From: Caulobacter sp. SLTY
Lineage (GTDB): Bacteria; Pseudomonadota; Alphaproteobacteria; Caulobacterales; Caulobacteraceae
Direction: 5' to 3'
Assembly: GCF_009905535.1 (NCBI RefSeq)
Contig: NZ_JAAALA010000028.1
Span: 1-56,934, forward strand
DNA length: 56,934 nt
Below the pieces are notes generated by a model. It worked only from the letters and a program-made list of their open reading frames with translations. It was not told where the DNA came from and did not search any database. Below, piece after piece: positions 56,346 to 56,934 of this stretch. A program made the position numbers and the translations under genes. Position 1 is the first letter of the stretch. Each line of letters starts with the position of its first letter.

Positions 56346-56481
56346 GAATCCAGGGCCTCTGGCGTGAATTTGTGGCCAAACCATGCCAGGGGCGGGACAT
56401 TGGAGCGCGTTAAACTTTGTTCATGGGGCAGATTGTCCCCCGGCCCCCACCACCATTCGCGTCGCGCGAGGCCGGAATAGC

Positions 56482-56509
56482 AAAAGGGCCCGGATTGCTC
56501 CGGGCCCTT
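56482..56509 (-). terminator. Rho-independent terminator after the OmpA gene (mirror copy)
   Basis: Reverse complement of 426-453. Confidence 0.87.
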
Positions 56510-56533
56510 CGCTTACTTCAGTCGTCGATCGGA

Positions 56534-56932
56534 TCAGAAGTTGATCGAGATCGTCGAGCGGCGGTTCAGGGGCTCCTTCACGCCGTCGCCGGTGGCGACC
56601 GCGGGGGAGGTTTCACCCTTCCAGTCGACCGACAGCTTGGAGCTGTCGACGCCGAGACCGACCAGGGCGTCAGCGACGGCCTTGGACCGGCGCTGCGACA
56701 GGCCGACGTTGTACTTGGCCGAGCCCGAGGTGTCGGCGTGACCGACGACCACGATCTGGGTCGCGCCACCGGCCTGAGCGTACTGGGCCGCTTCAGAGAC
56801 CACCGCCTGGGCGTCCGCAGTCAGGATCGACTGGTCGAACGGGAAGTAGACGATGAACTCGCGCGCTTCGTACTGCGGCGGCGGGGGCGGCGGCGGCGGT
56901 TCAACCGGCGGCGCCGCCCCCGCCGCCGCAGT
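56534..56932 (-). CDS. OmpA-family protein, C-terminal part, truncated (mirror copy)
   Basis: Identical 132-residue fragment to 3-401; its upstream end runs off the end of the window. Confidence 0.91.
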   Translation of the reverse strand, partial: TAAAGAAPPVEPPPPPPPPQYEAREFIVYFPFDQSILTADAQAVVSEAAQYAQAGGATQIVVVGHADTSGSAKYNVGLSQRRSKAVADALVGLGVDSSKLSVDWKGETSPAVATGDGVKEPLNRRSTISINF

Positions 56933-56934
56933 AC
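56870..56934. repeat. Terminal GC-rich hairpin (mirror copy)
   Basis: The outer 23-base arms are the same as at 1-65, while the 19-base loop is in the opposite orientation. Confidence 0.78.

Overview
The window is one 28,467-base segment followed immediately by its own exact reverse complement. The mirror point lies between bases 28467 and 28468, with no spacer, and x maps to 56935 - x. Every protein-coding frame of the left half recurs with identical translation on the opposite strand of the right half, and I saw no difference between the arms. Perfect palindromes of this size are not maintained in ordinary bacteria, so the second arm is most likely an assembly or library fold-back artefact. 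The real gene content is one arm. Both arms are annotated so that coordinates are complete; full descriptions are given for the left arm and short ones for the mirror copies.

Organism: very GC-rich DNA with two TonB-dependent receptors, an OmpA-type protein with a Pro-rich linker, an ExbD protein, an L21 protein with a long Ala/Lys tail, an agmatine deiminase pathway and several sugar and peptide hydrolases. This points to an alphaproteobacterium of the Caulobacteraceae (Caulobacter or Phenylobacterium-like). It is chromosomal housekeeping and accessory DNA; I see no phage, plasmid, CRISPR, tRNA or rRNA genes.

Left arm: OmpA C-terminal domain (partial); secreted M13 zinc metallopeptidase; TetR regulator plus HSL-type esterase, facing a second TetR regulator; secreted amidohydrolase; APH-type phosphotransferase; mnmA with two small membrane-protein genes; a ZnuD-like TonB receptor with a Zur-like operator, divergent from a class A acid phosphatase (PAP2); a hairpin-doublet repeat; an aguA-aguB-GNAT operon; a large TonB receptor; a GT39-type glycosyltransferase; a GH13 alpha-glucosidase; a GNAT acetyltransferase; rplU-rpmA; small membrane proteins; a putative metal-transport membrane protein with a COG0523 GTPase; exbD; a WD40-like protein; a 109-aa protein and a nitroreductase; and a Pro/Glu-rich ORF cut at the mirror point.

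The most coherent biological theme is metal (probably zinc) homeostasis. The same 13-base inverted motif (GTTAY-RAW-RTAAC) lies over the promoter of the ZnuD-like receptor and in front of the membrane protein/COG0523 GTPase pair 12 kb away, suggesting one shared Fur-family (Zur) regulon. Other non-coding structure includes two copies of a four-hairpin intergenic element whose stems covary between copies, an inverted hairpin doublet between two convergent genes, and an 18-base palindrome between the large TonB receptor and the glycosyltransferase.
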